Origin: Novosphingobium sp.
GTDB lineage: Bacteria; Pseudomonadota; Alphaproteobacteria; Sphingomonadales; Sphingomonadaceae
Length of the DNA: 64,000 nucleotides
Reading direction: 5' to 3'
Assembly (NCBI RefSeq): GCF_030699305.1
Contig: NZ_JAUYNB010000038.1
Coordinates: forward strand, 62,001 to 126,000
Position 1 is the first letter of the stretch; each line of letters starts with the position of its first letter. The position numbers were made by a program, and so were the translations under genes. Below, piece by piece: positions 34,972-44,820 of the stretch. The notes under the pieces are model-generated. The model saw nothing but the letters and a program-made list of their open reading frames with translations, was not told the DNA's origin and made no database searches.

Positions 34972-36312
34972 ATGCAATCAATCCAGAATCTGGATCAGTT
35001 TTTCGAACTGAAAAGACCCAAGGCGTTCTCGAACAGAGTGGTTCTGGTTTGCGGCCTGATGGCCGCAATCGAGGCGATGGACGTCTATGTCCTGGGGGTC
35101 ATCATTTCCCCGATGGCGAAGCATTTTGATGTGTCGCTGGCCTATTTTGCAATCGTCTTCACGTTTCAGGCGGTCGGTCAGATCATCGGCACTTATGTCA
35201 TTGCGCCGTTGGCTGACAGCCATGGCAGGCGCCCGGTGATCCTGTTCTGTACGGTCGCATTCGGCATCCTCACGCTGACCAGCGCCTTATCTCCGACCTT
35301 GCCGATCTTCATCGCCCAGCGTGCAATCGCATTCATCTTTATCGGCGGGGCGATCCCCAATATCTTTGCCATCGCTTCGGAATATGCAGCAGGGCAGGCA
35401 CGGCACCGCAATTCCCTGATAATCGGCAGCTTCCACGGGATCGGTGCAGGTATGGCGGCCCTGGCGGGCGGGTTTTTGTTGTCCTACGGCTGGCAAGCCC
35501 CGCTGATTGCTTGCGGCATACTCACGCTGCTGTCTGCCGTTCTGGCGTATATTTACGTGCCGGAATCGCTGCGGTTCCTGGCCGCATCGGCGGACCGGTC
35601 AGACGCGTTGAAAAGCGTCGTAAGAAGGATCGACCCGTCGCTGAATCAGGTGCGACTGGATCTTGCCCCGCCGCCTGCGACTGCGCCGAAAATGCGCGTC
35701 GCGGAATTGTTTACACCGGAACTGCGCAGGGCAACGCTGTTGCTGTGGGTCATCGGGGCAATCACCCTGTCGCTGCTCAGTTCGATCGCCCAATGGCTGC
35801 CGACGTTCATCCACACCTATGGCATGGTGGACCTCAAACAGGCCGCTTACATGACATCGCTCAACGGGCCGGCTGGCGTTCTCTGGCCACTGGCGTTGAT
35901 CTGGCTGATGCGCAGATTGGGAATATCGCGGGGCATGACCCTGAACTACACTCTGGCTGCGATCGCTTTCAGCTGCTTTGCCCTTCTTCCGCTTTACGCA
36001 AATATTGGCTGGGTTCTGGCCATTGGCCTCGGGGCGTTTCTGGGCGGCGCGACGAGCGGCTTCTATGCACTGTGCAACATGGTTTATCCGACGCGGGTTC
36101 GCGCGACGGGAACAAGTTTCGCGGTGGGCACCGGGCGCGTCTTTTCGCTGTTTGTGCCGGTTTTGGGAGGAATTGCCGTTTCTTCCAACATCAGTGTTAC
36201 GGTTGTCGCCTCGGCGATTGTTGTTCCTCTGCTGATTGCCGCCGCCGCTGCCTATCTGATTGGCCGAAACGCCGATGCTGCCCCGGACGAAATGCCGACT
36301 GGGCAGCGTTAA
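34972..36312 (+). CDS. MFS transporter, aromatic acid:H+ symporter (AAHS) family
   Basis: The 446-residue protein has twelve predicted membrane segments and the AAHS signatures: a TM1 acidic motif (LMAAIEAMDVYVLGVI), the loop 2-3 motif PLADSHGRRPVI and a late-loop RVRATGTSFAVGTGRV. PcaK- and BenK-like members import aromatic acids. I used the ATG at 34972; an upstream TTG at 34930 is less likely. It follows the HpaB fragment by 60 bases, so the transporter probably belonged to the same ancestral catabolic operon and may now lack its original promoter. Confidence 0.88.
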   Translation: MQSIQNLDQFFELKRPKAFSNRVVLVCGLMAAIEAMDVYVLGVIISPMAKHFDVSLAYFAIVFTFQAVGQIIGTYVIAPLADSHGRRPVILFCTVAFGILTLTSALSPTLPIFIAQRAIAFIFIGGAIPNIFAIASEYAAGQARHRNSLIIGSFHGIGAGMAALAGGFLLSYGWQAPLIACGILTLLSAVLAYIYVPESLRFLAASADRSDALKSVVRRIDPSLNQVRLDLAPPPATAPKMRVAELFTPELRRATLLLWVIGAITLSLLSSIAQWLPTFIHTYGMVDLKQAAYMTSLNGPAGVLWPLALIWLMRRLGISRGMTLNYTLAAIAFSCFALLPLYANIGWVLAIGLGAFLGGATSGFYALCNMVYPTRVRATGTSFAVGTGRVFSLFVPVLGGIAVSSNISVTVVASAIVVPLLIAAAAAYLIGRNADAAPDEMPTGQR

Positions 36313-36369
36313 AGCGGCATCCGCGTGGGAGAACAAGGCGCACCGCAGCACACTGAGCGTTAGGCCGCA

Positions 36370-36606
36370 CAGCATGCCAATCTGCTTGCCCAGCGTCTTG
36401 AGAGTGCCCTGAATGCTGGTCGGATGCCGGGCCCCGTCGAATGAAGTTATCTCATTCCATCGATCGGCAAGCGTTTCAGCAGTGATCGTCCCGGGCTCGA
36501 ACATCGCACCCTTGGCCTGTTTCCAGGGGAGCTTTGCCAGCCAGCCGCCGCCTGCTTCGAAAATGCTGCCGTTCTCCTGCGAGTGTGGTGACAGAGCAGC
36601 GCTGCC
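36370..36606 (-). pseudogene. Remnant of an HSD17B4-like short-chain dehydrogenase
   Basis: About 75 codons resemble the C-terminal end of the dehydrogenase domain of multifunctional beta-oxidation enzymes: SQENGSIFEAGGGWLAKLPWKQAKGAMF, then ITAETLADRWNEITSFDGARHPTSIQGTLKTLGKQIG. The Rossmann domain and the catalytic Tyr/Lys are absent upstream, and no stop codon follows in register. This is a gene fragment. The remaining parts of the 813-base gap 36313-37125 hold the inverted-repeat element at 36741-37004 and otherwise nothing recognisable. Confidence 0.6.
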
Positions 36607-36740
36607 AGATTCGCAATCGCCGTCCCTGGCGGCAGACCTTGAGCGTGTGTCGGTCGACATGATCCCGAAGCAGGGCCGGGTGCAACAGGTGCAAAGCGAA
36701 TTCACGCATGACGGCGCGGAGACACTGTAAGCGCACGCCA

Positions 36741-37004
36741 GGCCGTAAACTCATAGACGGCGACATCGAGGTTTGAGCCAAAATGGCTCAGTGCAAGGAA
36801 GGAAAGCGCAGGAATATGTCGATATTTCATGATTTCCTGACGCGGAAATGGGCCATTTTGGGCAAATCCCTGCGGGACGCTGGAATGGCTTCCAGCTCGA
36901 ACAAACCCGCCCTTGGAAAGGCTCCCAGCCTTCCCTGCGTGCAGCTTCGCCCGACCTGTTCGCCATTCCAGCGCCTCGAAGACGCCGTTTATGAGTTTAC
37001 GGCC
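36741..37004. mobile_element. 264-bp MITE-like element with 31-bp terminal inverted repeats
   Basis: The left end starts GGCCGTAAACTCATA (36741) and the right end is its inverse, TATGAGTTTACGGCC (ending 37004). The two 31-base ends (36741-36771 and 36974-37004) match with three mismatches. No transposase is encoded, and no clear target duplication was found. It looks like a non-autonomous derivative, or both ends of an internally deleted insertion sequence. Confidence 0.65.
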
Positions 37005-37125
37005 TAATACATCCAGCTTCATCCTGCGCATTCTGCTCGCGTCCAGGCCCTGGATATGGCAAGCTCCCGAAGACGGAAAATCTGGTTCGTTCGATGATGG
37101 GCGGCCATAGGGAAAGGAGTTTCCC

Positions 37126-38529
37126 ATGGGCAGATCAAGCCGCATTTCACCTTTGCGATGGCTCCTCCTGCTTTGCCTGCTGTTTGGAGTTTCGCTGCCC
37201 TTCGCCCGCGCCGAACGACCGGCACCGGGCCGCGAAGTTCCCGTGCTTTCGATCGAAGGGGCGATCGGCCCTGCTACGGCTGACTATGTCGCGGGCGGGA
37301 TTGCTTCAGCTGCTGAAGCAGGGGTGCCAATGGTCGTGATCCGCATGGATACGCCCGGAGGCCTGGATACCTCGATGCGCGAGATCATCCGTGCGATCGT
37401 CAATGCCCCGATACCGATCGTCACCTACGTCAGCCCCAGCGGCGGGCGTGCGGCGAGCGCCGGTGCGTTCATCCTGACCGCCAGTCACGTCGCGGCCATG
37501 GCGCCGGGTACCAATGTCGGCGCCGCCACCCCGGTCCAGTTGGGCGCACCTGCCGCCCCTGATCCGCAGCCGCCAGCCGAGGACCCGAACCAGGCCGGGG
37601 CTGACAAGCCCACCGGAACGACCGCCGGAAACGCAAGCGAGGCCAAGGCCCGCAATGACGCCATCGCCTATATCCGGTCGCTGGCGGAAATGCGGGGGCG
37701 CAACGCGGACTGGGCCGAGGCGGCAGTTCGCGACGCGGCAAGCCTCTCGGCGCAGGCTGCTCTGGCGCAAAACGTGATCGATATCGTCGCCCGCGACAAC
37801 CAGGACCTGCTCGTCCAACTGAATGGCCGCAGCGTCAAGGTGGGCGGCGGCGATGTGCGTCTCGACACGGGCAACATGGTGCTCAGCGAGGTCGGACCCA
37901 ATTGGCGTACCCGGCTGCTGAGCGTGGTCACCAACCCCAACATCGCACTGATCCTGATGATGATCGGGGCCTATGGTCTGCTGTTCGAGTTCATGAATCC
38001 GGGTGCGCTCTATCCGGGCACCATCGGTGCGATCTGCCTGCTGGTCGGGCTTTACGCGCTCTCGGTACTGCCGGTGAACTATGCCGGGATCGCGCTGATC
38101 CTCCTTGGCATGGCGCTCATGGCGGCGGAGGCCTTTGCACCATCCTTCGGCATCCTCGGCATTGGCGGCGGGATTGCCCTCGCGCTGGGTGCCGCAATCC
38201 TGTTCGACACCGACGTCGCGGAATTCCGCATTGCGCTGCCCGTGCTGGGCGCGGTCGCCGTTGCGAGTTTGGGGGCAACTTTGCTGACGACGAGGCTGGC
38301 GTTGAAATCGCGTCATGCCAAGGTTGTCAGCGGCCGCGAAGAGATGATCGGTGCATCGGGCCGGATCGTGGACTGGGATGGGTCCAGTGGTCACGTCCAC
38401 GTTCACGGCGAACGCTGGCGCGCCTGCGGTGCGGGTGAACTGCACACTGGCCAGCTTGTCCGAGTGGTCGCGATCGACGGCCTGACCTTGTCGTTGGAAC
38501 CGGCGGATTATCGCCACAACAGGAGCTAG
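37126..38529 (+). CDS. NfeD-family membrane-bound serine protease
   Basis: NfeD proteins are ClpP-class proteases that work with stomatin/slipin partners in membrane quality control. The 467-residue protein has a signal peptide ending at ARA and a protease domain with [14 protein letters not shown] (nucleophile Ser) and a candidate catalytic Lys in [17 protein letters not shown] low-complexity insertion (about residues 145-170), four to five membrane segments (about residues 270-390) and a C-terminal OB-fold NfeD domain follow. AAAGGAG precedes the ATG. The slipin gene follows after four bases, the classic partnership. Confidence 0.9.
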   Translation: MGRSSRISPLRWLLLLCLLFGVSLPFARAERPAPGREVPVLSIEGAIGPATADYVAGGIASAAEAGVPMVVIRMDTPGGLDTSMREIIRAIVNAPIPIVTYVSPSGGRAASAGAFILTASHVAAMAPGTNVGAATPVQLGAPAAPDPQPPAEDPNQAGADKPTGTTAGNASEAKARNDAIAYIRSLAEMRGRNADWAEAAVRDAASLSAQAALAQNVIDIVARDNQDLLVQLNGRSVKVGGGDVRLDTGNMVLSEVGPNWRTRLLSVVTNPNIALILMMIGAYGLLFEFMNPGALYPGTIGAICLLVGLYALSVLPVNYAGIALILLGMALMAAEAFAPSFGILGIGGGIALALGAAILFDTDVAEFRIALPVLGAVAVASLGATLLTTRLALKSRHAKVVSGREEMIGASGRIVDWDGSSGHVHVHGERWRACGAGELHTGQLVRVVAIDGLTLSLEPADYRHNRS

Positions 38530-38533
38530 TGCC

Positions 38534-39301
38534 ATGGAAATTCTCAGCGGCTTCGCCTTCTACATACCACTGGTTTTGATCGCGCTGATCTTTCTGATGG
38601 CGGCGATCAAGATCCTGCGTGAATATGAGCGCGGCGTGGTGTTCACGCTCGGCCGGTTTACAGGGGTCAAGGGGCCGGGGTTGATCATCTTGATCCCGTT
38701 CGTCCAGCAGATGGTGCGGATAGACCTGCGCACCATCGTGCTTGATGTACCGACCCAGGACGTGATCTCGCGGGACAACGTTTCGGTCAAAGTCAATGCG
38801 GTGCTCTATTTCCGGGTAATCGCGCCGGAACTGGCAACCATTCAGGTCGAGAACTTCATGCAGGCGACCAGCGAACTCGCCCAGACCACGCTGCGTTCCG
38901 TACTGGGCAAGCATGAACTCGATGAAATGCTGTCCGAGCGTGACAAGCTCAATTCCGACATCCAGGAAATCCTCGATGCCCAGACCGATGCCTGGGGCAT
39001 CAAGGTTGCCAATGTCGAGATCAAGCATGTCGATATCGATGAATCGATGGTCCGGGCCATTGCCAAGCAGGCCGAGGCGGAGCGCGAACGTCGCGCCAAG
39101 GTGATCAATGCCGAAGGCGAGCAGCAGGCAGCGCAGAAGCTGCTGGAAGCGGCCGAGATCCTTGGTCAGCGGCCGGAAGCGATGCAGTTGCGCTATCTCT
39201 CGACTCTCAACGTCATTGCAAACGAGCGCAGCTCCACCATCGTCTTTCCCTTTCCGATCGATTTCATGGACCTGCTGAAATCCACCAAACCGCAGGAATG
39301 A
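38534..39301 (+). CDS. Slipin / stomatin-like SPFH-domain protein
   Basis: The 255-residue protein has one N-terminal membrane segment (about residues 6-26). The SPFH core follows ([39 protein letters not shown]..., [12 protein letters not shown]), with a helical region ([36 protein letters not shown]) that drives oligomerisation. It organises membrane microdomains and is the usual substrate or partner of NfeD, encoded just upstream. Confidence 0.92.
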   Translation: MEILSGFAFYIPLVLIALIFLMAAIKILREYERGVVFTLGRFTGVKGPGLIILIPFVQQMVRIDLRTIVLDVPTQDVISRDNVSVKVNAVLYFRVIAPELATIQVENFMQATSELAQTTLRSVLGKHELDEMLSERDKLNSDIQEILDAQTDAWGIKVANVEIKHVDIDESMVRAIAKQAEAERERRAKVINAEGEQQAAQKLLEAAEILGQRPEAMQLRYLSTLNVIANERSSTIVFPFPIDFMDLLKSTKPQE

Positions 39302-39308
39302 GGCGCAG

Positions 39309-39863
39309 ATGCCAGTTCCGGAAAAGCAGCGCGGCATCATTGATCTCAGGGTCCGGACTCCCGGCGACATGTTCCATGCGTTCGACCCGTCACCGATGGT
39401 CAGCCGGGACCTTGATAACGAAGTGGAGGCCTACATCGTCGAGAGTGCGCTGGAATTGCCAGAGCGGGTCTACCGCCTGGTGATTCATGTCGCCGAGCCA
39501 GAAGTGGACAGGGACAGCAAGGAAACCATTGCCGCCGCCATCCGGTCCTATTTCGCCTATCGGAGCGATGTGCAGGCCCGCCGCCTCAGACTGTTGCTGC
39601 GCGAGGGTCGGCAAGCACTGGTCATGGGGCTGGGCTTCCTTGCGCTGTGCTGGGGGCTTGGCTTTTGGGCGACCGAGGCAGTCCCCGTGCCCTTTGGCGA
39701 ATTTCTGAGCGAAGGCCTGCTCATCATCGGCTGGGTGGCCAACTGGCGCCCGGCTCAAATCTTCCTCTATGATTGGCGTCCGATGCAACAGCAGCGCAAC
39801 ATTCTCGACGAACTTGCCAAAATGGACATTCACTTTCGCATTGATCAGCCGAGCCCGCATTGA
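39309..39863 (+). CDS. Conserved membrane protein of unknown function
   Basis: The 184-residue protein was not assigned to a family. It has a soluble N-terminal half (about residues 1-95, with VYRLVIHVAEPEVDRDSKETIAAAIRSYFAYRS). Two hydrophobic segments follow (about 101-121 and 131-147), then a basic/aromatic tail with IFLYDWRPMQQQRNILDELAKMDIHF. It starts seven bases after the slipin stop and is therefore part of the nfeD-slipin operon, suggesting a role in the same membrane complex. Confidence 0.6.
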   Translation: MPVPEKQRGIIDLRVRTPGDMFHAFDPSPMVSRDLDNEVEAYIVESALELPERVYRLVIHVAEPEVDRDSKETIAAAIRSYFAYRSDVQARRLRLLLREGRQALVMGLGFLALCWGLGFWATEAVPVPFGEFLSEGLLIIGWVANWRPAQIFLYDWRPMQQQRNILDELAKMDIHFRIDQPSPH

Positions 39864-39923
39864 TCCGGTTTTACCTGCCCTTGATCTGGCTTCCGGGATC
39901 AGGGCGTAATGGAGCGACGAGAC

Positions 39924-42320
39924 ATGGCAACGCAGCACAACCGGACGGCCATCCTGTGGTTCGAACAGATCGCGATCGGCGATATTCCGTCCGTTGGCGG
40001 CAAGAATGCTTCGCTCGGCGAGTTGCTGCGCGAACTTGGCAAGGCTGGCGTTCGCGTCCCGAACGGTTTTGCGACAACCGCGCAGGCCTATCGCGATTTC
40101 ATCGATGCCAGCGCCATCGAGCCAGCGATGCGCGCGCAGATCGAGCTTTACAGGTCCGGTGACAAGACGCTTCAGGATGCCGGGCATGCGATCCGGGAAC
40201 TTGTGCTGGCGAGCGGGCTGCCCGACGATTTCGCCGATCAGATCCGCGCCGCCTATCGCTTGCTTGCCACCACCACCCGGACCGTGGACCCGGCGGTGGC
40301 GGTGCGCAGCAGTGCGACCGCTGAAGATCTGCCCGACGCAAGCTTTGCCGGCCAACACGAGACGTTCCTGAACATTCGCGGGGAACAGGCCCTGCTCGAT
40401 GCCTGCCTGCGCTGTTTCGCCTCGCTTTTCACCGACCGTGCCATCAGTTACCGCGAAACGAAGGGCTTTGATCATTTTGCCATCGCGCTTTCGGTGGGCG
40501 TTCAGCAGATGGTTCGTTCGGACCTTGCAGGATCGGGCGTGATGTTCACTATCGACACCGAATCCGGCTTTCCCGGCATCGCCACCATCAGCGCGGCATG
40601 GGGCCTTGGCGAAACCATCGTTCAGGGCGCAGTGAACCCCGATCGCTACGTGGTTTTCAAGCCGCTGCTGGACACCCCCGGCGCGCGCCCGATCATCGAG
40701 AAGGCCCTGGGCGACAAGGCGATCCGCATGATCTACGCCGAAGCAGGCGGCACACAGACCCGGATCGTGCCTTCCACCCCGGCAGAGCGCGAGTCCTTCG
40801 TGCTGGACGATGACGAAATCCTTGAACTTGGCCGCTGGGCGGTTGTTGTGGAGCAGCATTACGGTCGGCCGATGGACCTTGAATGGGCCAAGGACGGCAG
40901 CAACGGGCTGCTCTATCTGGTGCAGGCGCGGCCGGAAACCATTCACGGCGGCGGCAGTCAGTCCAGCTTCCGCCGCTACAGCCTGAAGACCGATGCCAGC
41001 CCGGTCCTGTCCGGCGTGGCCATCGGCAGCGCGATCGCCAACGGCAAGGTCTGTCTGATCCACGACGCTGCTGACATCGCCCATTTTCAGGACGGTGCAA
41101 TCCTGGTGACGGGCAACACGGACCCTGACTGGGTGCCGATCATGAAGCGCGCCGCAGGCATCGTCACCGATCGCGGCGGCAGCACCAGTCATGCCGCCAT
41201 CGTCAGCCGGGAGCTTGGCGTTCCGGCCGTGGTCGGCACCGGCACGGCAACAGCGATCCTGCGCGATGGCCAGGAGATCACGCTGTCCTGCGCCAGCGGC
41301 GAAAAGGGGATGATCTTTGATGGCCTGCTTGAGTATGCCGCCGAGGACATCGATCTGTCGGCAATTCCGCAAACCCGGACCGAGGTCATGCTCAACATCG
41401 CTGACCCGGCGGCCTCGTTCCAGTGGTGGCGGCTGCCGGCCCGGGGCGTGGGCCTTGCGCGGATGGAATTCATCATCAACAACCTGATCAAGGTCCACCC
41501 GATGGCGCTGTTGCATCCGGACCGGGTTTCCGCATCCGACAACCGCCATATTCAGAAGCTGGTGAAAGGGCACGCAAGCCCGGCCGATTACTTCGTGGAA
41601 ACGCTGGCGCGCGGAATTGGCCGTCTGGCCGCGCCGTTCTTTCCCCACCCGGCGATCGTCCGGCTGAGCGATTTCAAGACCAACGAGTATGCGCACCTTG
41701 TGGGCGGTGCTGCCTTTGAGCCGAAGGAAGAAAACCCGATGCTCGGCTTCCGGGGGGCTTCGCGCTACTACGACGAACGCTACCGCGATGGCTTCGCGCT
41801 GGAATGCCGGGCGCTGCGCAAGGTGCGCGAGGAGATGGGCTTTGCCAATATCATCGTGATGGTGCCGTTCTGCCGGACACCAGCCGAGGCCGACCGCGTG
41901 CTTGCGGTCATGGCCGAGAACGGCCTGGGCCGGGGTGAAAACGGGCTGCAGGTCTACATGATGTGCGAGATACCCTCGAATGTCATTCTGGCGGAGGAGT
42001 TTGCGCAGCGCTTCGATGGCTTCTCGATTGGCTCGAACGACCTCACCCAGTTGCTGCTCGGGGTCGACCGCGATTCCGAACTGCTTGCCGCCATGTTCGA
42101 CGAACGCGATCCGGCGGTGATGCATATGATTGCCGAGGCCATTCGCAAGGCCCACGCCGCTGGCATCAAGATCGGCATCTGCGGTCAGGCACCAAGCAAT
42201 TACCCTGATTTTGCCGAATTTCTGGTCCGCGAAGGGATCGATTCGATCTCGCTCAATCCCGACAGCTTCGTGAAGACCTGTGCCGTGATCGCGGCTGCTG
42301 AAGGCGCTGGCGCCGGATGA
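39924..42320 (+). CDS. ppsA: Phosphoenolpyruvate synthase
   Basis: The enzyme makes phosphoenolpyruvate from pyruvate and ATP, a gluconeogenic step. The 798-residue protein has the N-terminal nucleotide-binding domain (VGGKNASLGELLREL, AVRSSATAEDLPDASFAGQHETFLN) and the swivelling domain with the phospho-His motif DRGGSTSHAAIVSRELGVPAVVG. The C-terminal PEP/pyruvate TIM barrel includes GLARMEFIINN, ENPMLGFRGASRY and GFSIGSNDLTQLLLGVDRDS. The ATG at 39924 resembles the family start; 39909 is an alternative. It ends two bases from the convergent lactate permease gene. Confidence 0.95.
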   Translation: MATQHNRTAILWFEQIAIGDIPSVGGKNASLGELLRELGKAGVRVPNGFATTAQAYRDFIDASAIEPAMRAQIELYRSGDKTLQDAGHAIRELVLASGLPDDFADQIRAAYRLLATTTRTVDPAVAVRSSATAEDLPDASFAGQHETFLNIRGEQALLDACLRCFASLFTDRAISYRETKGFDHFAIALSVGVQQMVRSDLAGSGVMFTIDTESGFPGIATISAAWGLGETIVQGAVNPDRYVVFKPLLDTPGARPIIEKALGDKAIRMIYAEAGGTQTRIVPSTPAERESFVLDDDEILELGRWAVVVEQHYGRPMDLEWAKDGSNGLLYLVQARPETIHGGGSQSSFRRYSLKTDASPVLSGVAIGSAIANGKVCLIHDAADIAHFQDGAILVTGNTDPDWVPIMKRAAGIVTDRGGSTSHAAIVSRELGVPAVVGTGTATAILRDGQEITLSCASGEKGMIFDGLLEYAAEDIDLSAIPQTRTEVMLNIADPAASFQWWRLPARGVGLARMEFIINNLIKVHPMALLHPDRVSASDNRHIQKLVKGHASPADYFVETLARGIGRLAAPFFPHPAIVRLSDFKTNEYAHLVGGAAFEPKEENPMLGFRGASRYYDERYRDGFALECRALRKVREEMGFANIIVMVPFCRTPAEADRVLAVMAENGLGRGENGLQVYMMCEIPSNVILAEEFAQRFDGFSIGSNDLTQLLLGVDRDSELLAAMFDERDPAVMHMIAEAIRKAHAAGIKIGICGQAPSNYPDFAEFLVREGIDSISLNPDSFVKTCAVIAAAEGAGAG

Positions 42321-42321
42321 A

Positions 42322-43806
42322 TTACCAGACTGCCGCCAGGGCAAGCAGCAACAGGCCGCCCGCCGTGGCATAGGCAAGGCAAACCGGCAGCGTCGCTTTC
42401 AGGATGGCGCCTTCGCGGCCGACCAGACCGACCGTTGCCGCTCCCGCCACGATGTTATGGGGCGCAATGACATTGCCGATCGCTGCGCCGAAGCCCTGGC
42501 CTGCCAGGCCCAACAGGGGCGCTAGCCCCGATGCATCCGCTGCGGCAACCTGAAACCCGCCGAACAGGATGTTGGAGGTCGTGGCGGACCCGGTGATGAA
42601 GGACCCGAGCGCCCCGACCAGCGGAACGGCCGCTGGCCAGGCTGGCCCGAGCAGCGCTGCTGAAGCGCTGGCCAGCGTGTCGATCATGCCGCTGTGAACC
42701 ATGATCCGGGAAAGCAGCAGGACAGCGACCAGCGCGAGCGTCACCGCAGGCAGGCGGCGGGCCGCAGTGGCCAGTGATGGCCCGATCACAGCCCGGCTCT
42801 CCGGCCGCACGATGACCGCGCCGGCAAGCGCCAGCAGCAGCAGGGTGCCGGGATGGTAGAGCGGCATCACCGCGCCGGTGAAACGGCCCGCCAGATCCCA
42901 TTCCAGCACGACTGCCTGCATGGCCTCAGCCATCGGCGTGAATGTGCGGCTTGCCAGAATCGCCGCAAGAACCAGCCCGTAAGGCAGGACTGCGGACAGC
43001 ACGCCATCCCCGGCCCGGGCGCCATCAGGCTGGGCCGTCGGCCACTTCCACTTCACCAGTGAAATGAACACCGCGCCGCCGATCAAAGCGCCGCCCAGCG
43101 TGGGCAGCTCGGGGCCGCTCAGCCAGGCCAGCGCCAGTGCGGGCAGCAGGAACAGGAAGCCGGCCAGCGGTGCCAGCACCCAGTTCCCGGCGCGGCCCTC
43201 GGTCATGGCAAGCCGAAACACCAGCGCTGCAAGCGTCCAGCCCAACGCCGCGTGCAGCAGCATGATGATCAGCGACAGTTCACCGGGATCGACCGGCCCG
43301 GCCTCCAGAAGCGGCAGTATCGGCGTGCCCACCGCTCCGAAGGATACGCCCGCAGCGTGCCCGATCAGGGCCAGAACAAGCGAGCGCTGGGGCGAAAAGC
43401 CGATCGCCACCAGCATCGGCGCAACCAGAGCCACCGGCGTGCCGAACCCGGCGGCACCTTCCAGCAGCAGGGCGAAAAACCATGCCAGGATCAAAACGAG
43501 GATTGCGGGCCGGTCCGAAACCGAGGTCAGCCATGAGCCAATGCGCTCCGAAGCCCCCGACCGTGTCTGCACCTCGTGCAGCGCGAGGGCCGGAAAGACA
43601 ATCCACAGGATCGTCGCGGTCGTGAAACCCGCTTCAAGCATCGGGCCGACAAGGCCGACGGCGTCAGTGCCGTAATCGAACGCGAGAATCGCCAGCCCGG
43701 CAGCCGCAATCGCGCCGATCATGCCCGATCTGGCCGCGGACCAGCCCAGCGCCGTCATGCAGAGCAACAGCAGCAGGATGGGCAGCAGGGCGAGCCACTC
43801 CGCCAT
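42322..43806 (-). CDS. lctP: L-lactate permease (LctP family)
   Basis: This is a proton-coupled lactate (and glycolate) transporter. The 494-residue protein has about twelve to fourteen membrane segments and the family motifs LEGAAGFGTPVALVAPMLVAIGF, GHAAGVSFGAVGTPI and GQGFGAAIGNVIAPHNIVAGAATVGL. It is the last gene of the pfkB-ldhA-lctP operon, three bases after ldhA, so export or import of fermentation lactate is the likely role. Confidence 0.92.
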   Translation of the reverse strand: MAEWLALLPILLLLLCMTALGWSAARSGMIGAIAAAGLAILAFDYGTDAVGLVGPMLEAGFTTATILWIVFPALALHEVQTRSGASERIGSWLTSVSDRPAILVLILAWFFALLLEGAAGFGTPVALVAPMLVAIGFSPQRSLVLALIGHAAGVSFGAVGTPILPLLEAGPVDPGELSLIIMLLHAALGWTLAALVFRLAMTEGRAGNWVLAPLAGFLFLLPALALAWLSGPELPTLGGALIGGAVFISLVKWKWPTAQPDGARAGDGVLSAVLPYGLVLAAILASRTFTPMAEAMQAVVLEWDLAGRFTGAVMPLYHPGTLLLLALAGAVIVRPESRAVIGPSLATAARRLPAVTLALVAVLLLSRIMVHSGMIDTLASASAALLGPAWPAAVPLVGALGSFITGSATTSNILFGGFQVAAADASGLAPLLGLAGQGFGAAIGNVIAPHNIVAGAATVGLVGREGAILKATLPVCLAYATAGGLLLLALAAVW

Positions 43807-43809
43807 GCT

Positions 43810-44820
43810 TCAGGCCAGCATTTCCACGGAAACGGGATGGGTGGGCTGCCCGGTGCGCTCAAACTGCGAGATGTTCCCGATCGTCGTCCCGGCGATCGCG
43901 GTCAGCGCGTCGCTGGTGAAGAAGGCCTGGTGGCCGGTGATCAGGACATTGGGAAAGGTCAGCAGGCGGGCGAAAACATCGTCCTGAATGATCTGTTCGG
44001 ACAGATCTTCGAAGAACAGGTCGCTCTCTTCCTCGTAGACATCAAGTCCGACATGGCCGATCCGGCCGCTCTTCAGGCCCTTGATCAGCGCCCGTGTCTC
44101 GACCAGCGCGCCCCGGCCGGTGTTGATGATCATCACACCCGGCTTCATCGCGTCAATCGCCTTGGCATTGATGAGGTGATGGGTCTGCGGTGTCAGCGGG
44201 CAGTGCAGCGTGACGATGTCGGACGCGGACAGCAGCTCGTCCAGATCGATGTAGCAGCCGCCGATCTGCGTGAATTCAGGATCGTGCCGGATATCGAAGC
44301 CGAGCACCCGGCAGCCGAAGCCGACCATGATCCGCGCCACGCAGATGCCGATCCTGCCGGTGCCGACAATGCCGATCGTGCGGCCCTTGAGGTCGAAGCC
44401 GAGCAGACCGTCGAGCGCGAAGTTCCCTTCGCGGACCCGGGCATAGGCCCGGTGGATATTGCGGTTGAGCGACAGGATCAGGGCGACCGTGTGTTCGGCC
44501 ACGGCCTCGGGAGAATAGGCCGGTACCCGCGCTACGGCGATGCCGAGTTCCCGCGCGGCGGCAAGGTCGACATTGTTGAAGCCGGCGCAGCGCAGTGCCA
44601 CCAGTTTCGTGCCGCCGGCGCCCAGCAACTCCAGCACCGGCCGGTCGAGGACATCGTTGACGAAGGCGCAGACCGCGGCTGCGTCATGCGCAAGCGCGGC
44701 GGTCTCGATGCCCAGCCGCGGCTCAAGAAACCGCAGTTGATGCGCGTCGCCTGCCGCCAGGTTGGCTTGCGCAAGAAACTCGCGGTCATAAGGCTTGGTG
44801 CTGAATACGGCGACTTTCAC
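43810..44820 (-). CDS. ldhA: D-lactate dehydrogenase (LdhA type)
   Basis: This is an NAD-dependent 2-hydroxyacid dehydrogenase that reduces pyruvate to D-lactate. The 336-residue protein matches fermentative Ldh[31 protein letters not shown], the Rossmann motif GIVGTGRIG and the catalytic Arg in [10 protein letters not shown]. The Glu in [13 protein letters not shown] and the His in [13 protein letters not shown] complete the active site. It overlaps pfkB by four bases and precedes the lactate permease. The co-occurrence suggests fermentative NADH disposal at low oxygen. Confidence 0.94.
   Translation of the reverse strand: MKVAVFSTKPYDREFLAQANLAAGDAHQLRFLEPRLGIETAALAHDAAAVCAFVNDVLDRPVLELLGAGGTKLVALRCAGFNNVDLAAARELGIAVARVPAYSPEAVAEHTVALILSLNRNIHRAYARVREGNFALDGLLGFDLKGRTIGIVGTGRIGICVARIMVGFGCRVLGFDIRHDPEFTQIGGCYIDLDELLSASDIVTLHCPLTPQTHHLINAKAIDAMKPGVMIINTGRGALVETRALIKGLKSGRIGHVGLDVYEEESDLFFEDLSEQIIQDDVFARLLTFPNVLITGHQAFFTSDALTAIAGTTIGNISQFERTGQPTHPVSVEMLA

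Noticed and set aside
36413..36730. Plus-strand 105-codon frame in the gap before nfeD
   Set aside because: No family resemblance. The opposite strand carries the better-supported dehydrogenase remnant, and the frame lacks a ribosome site.
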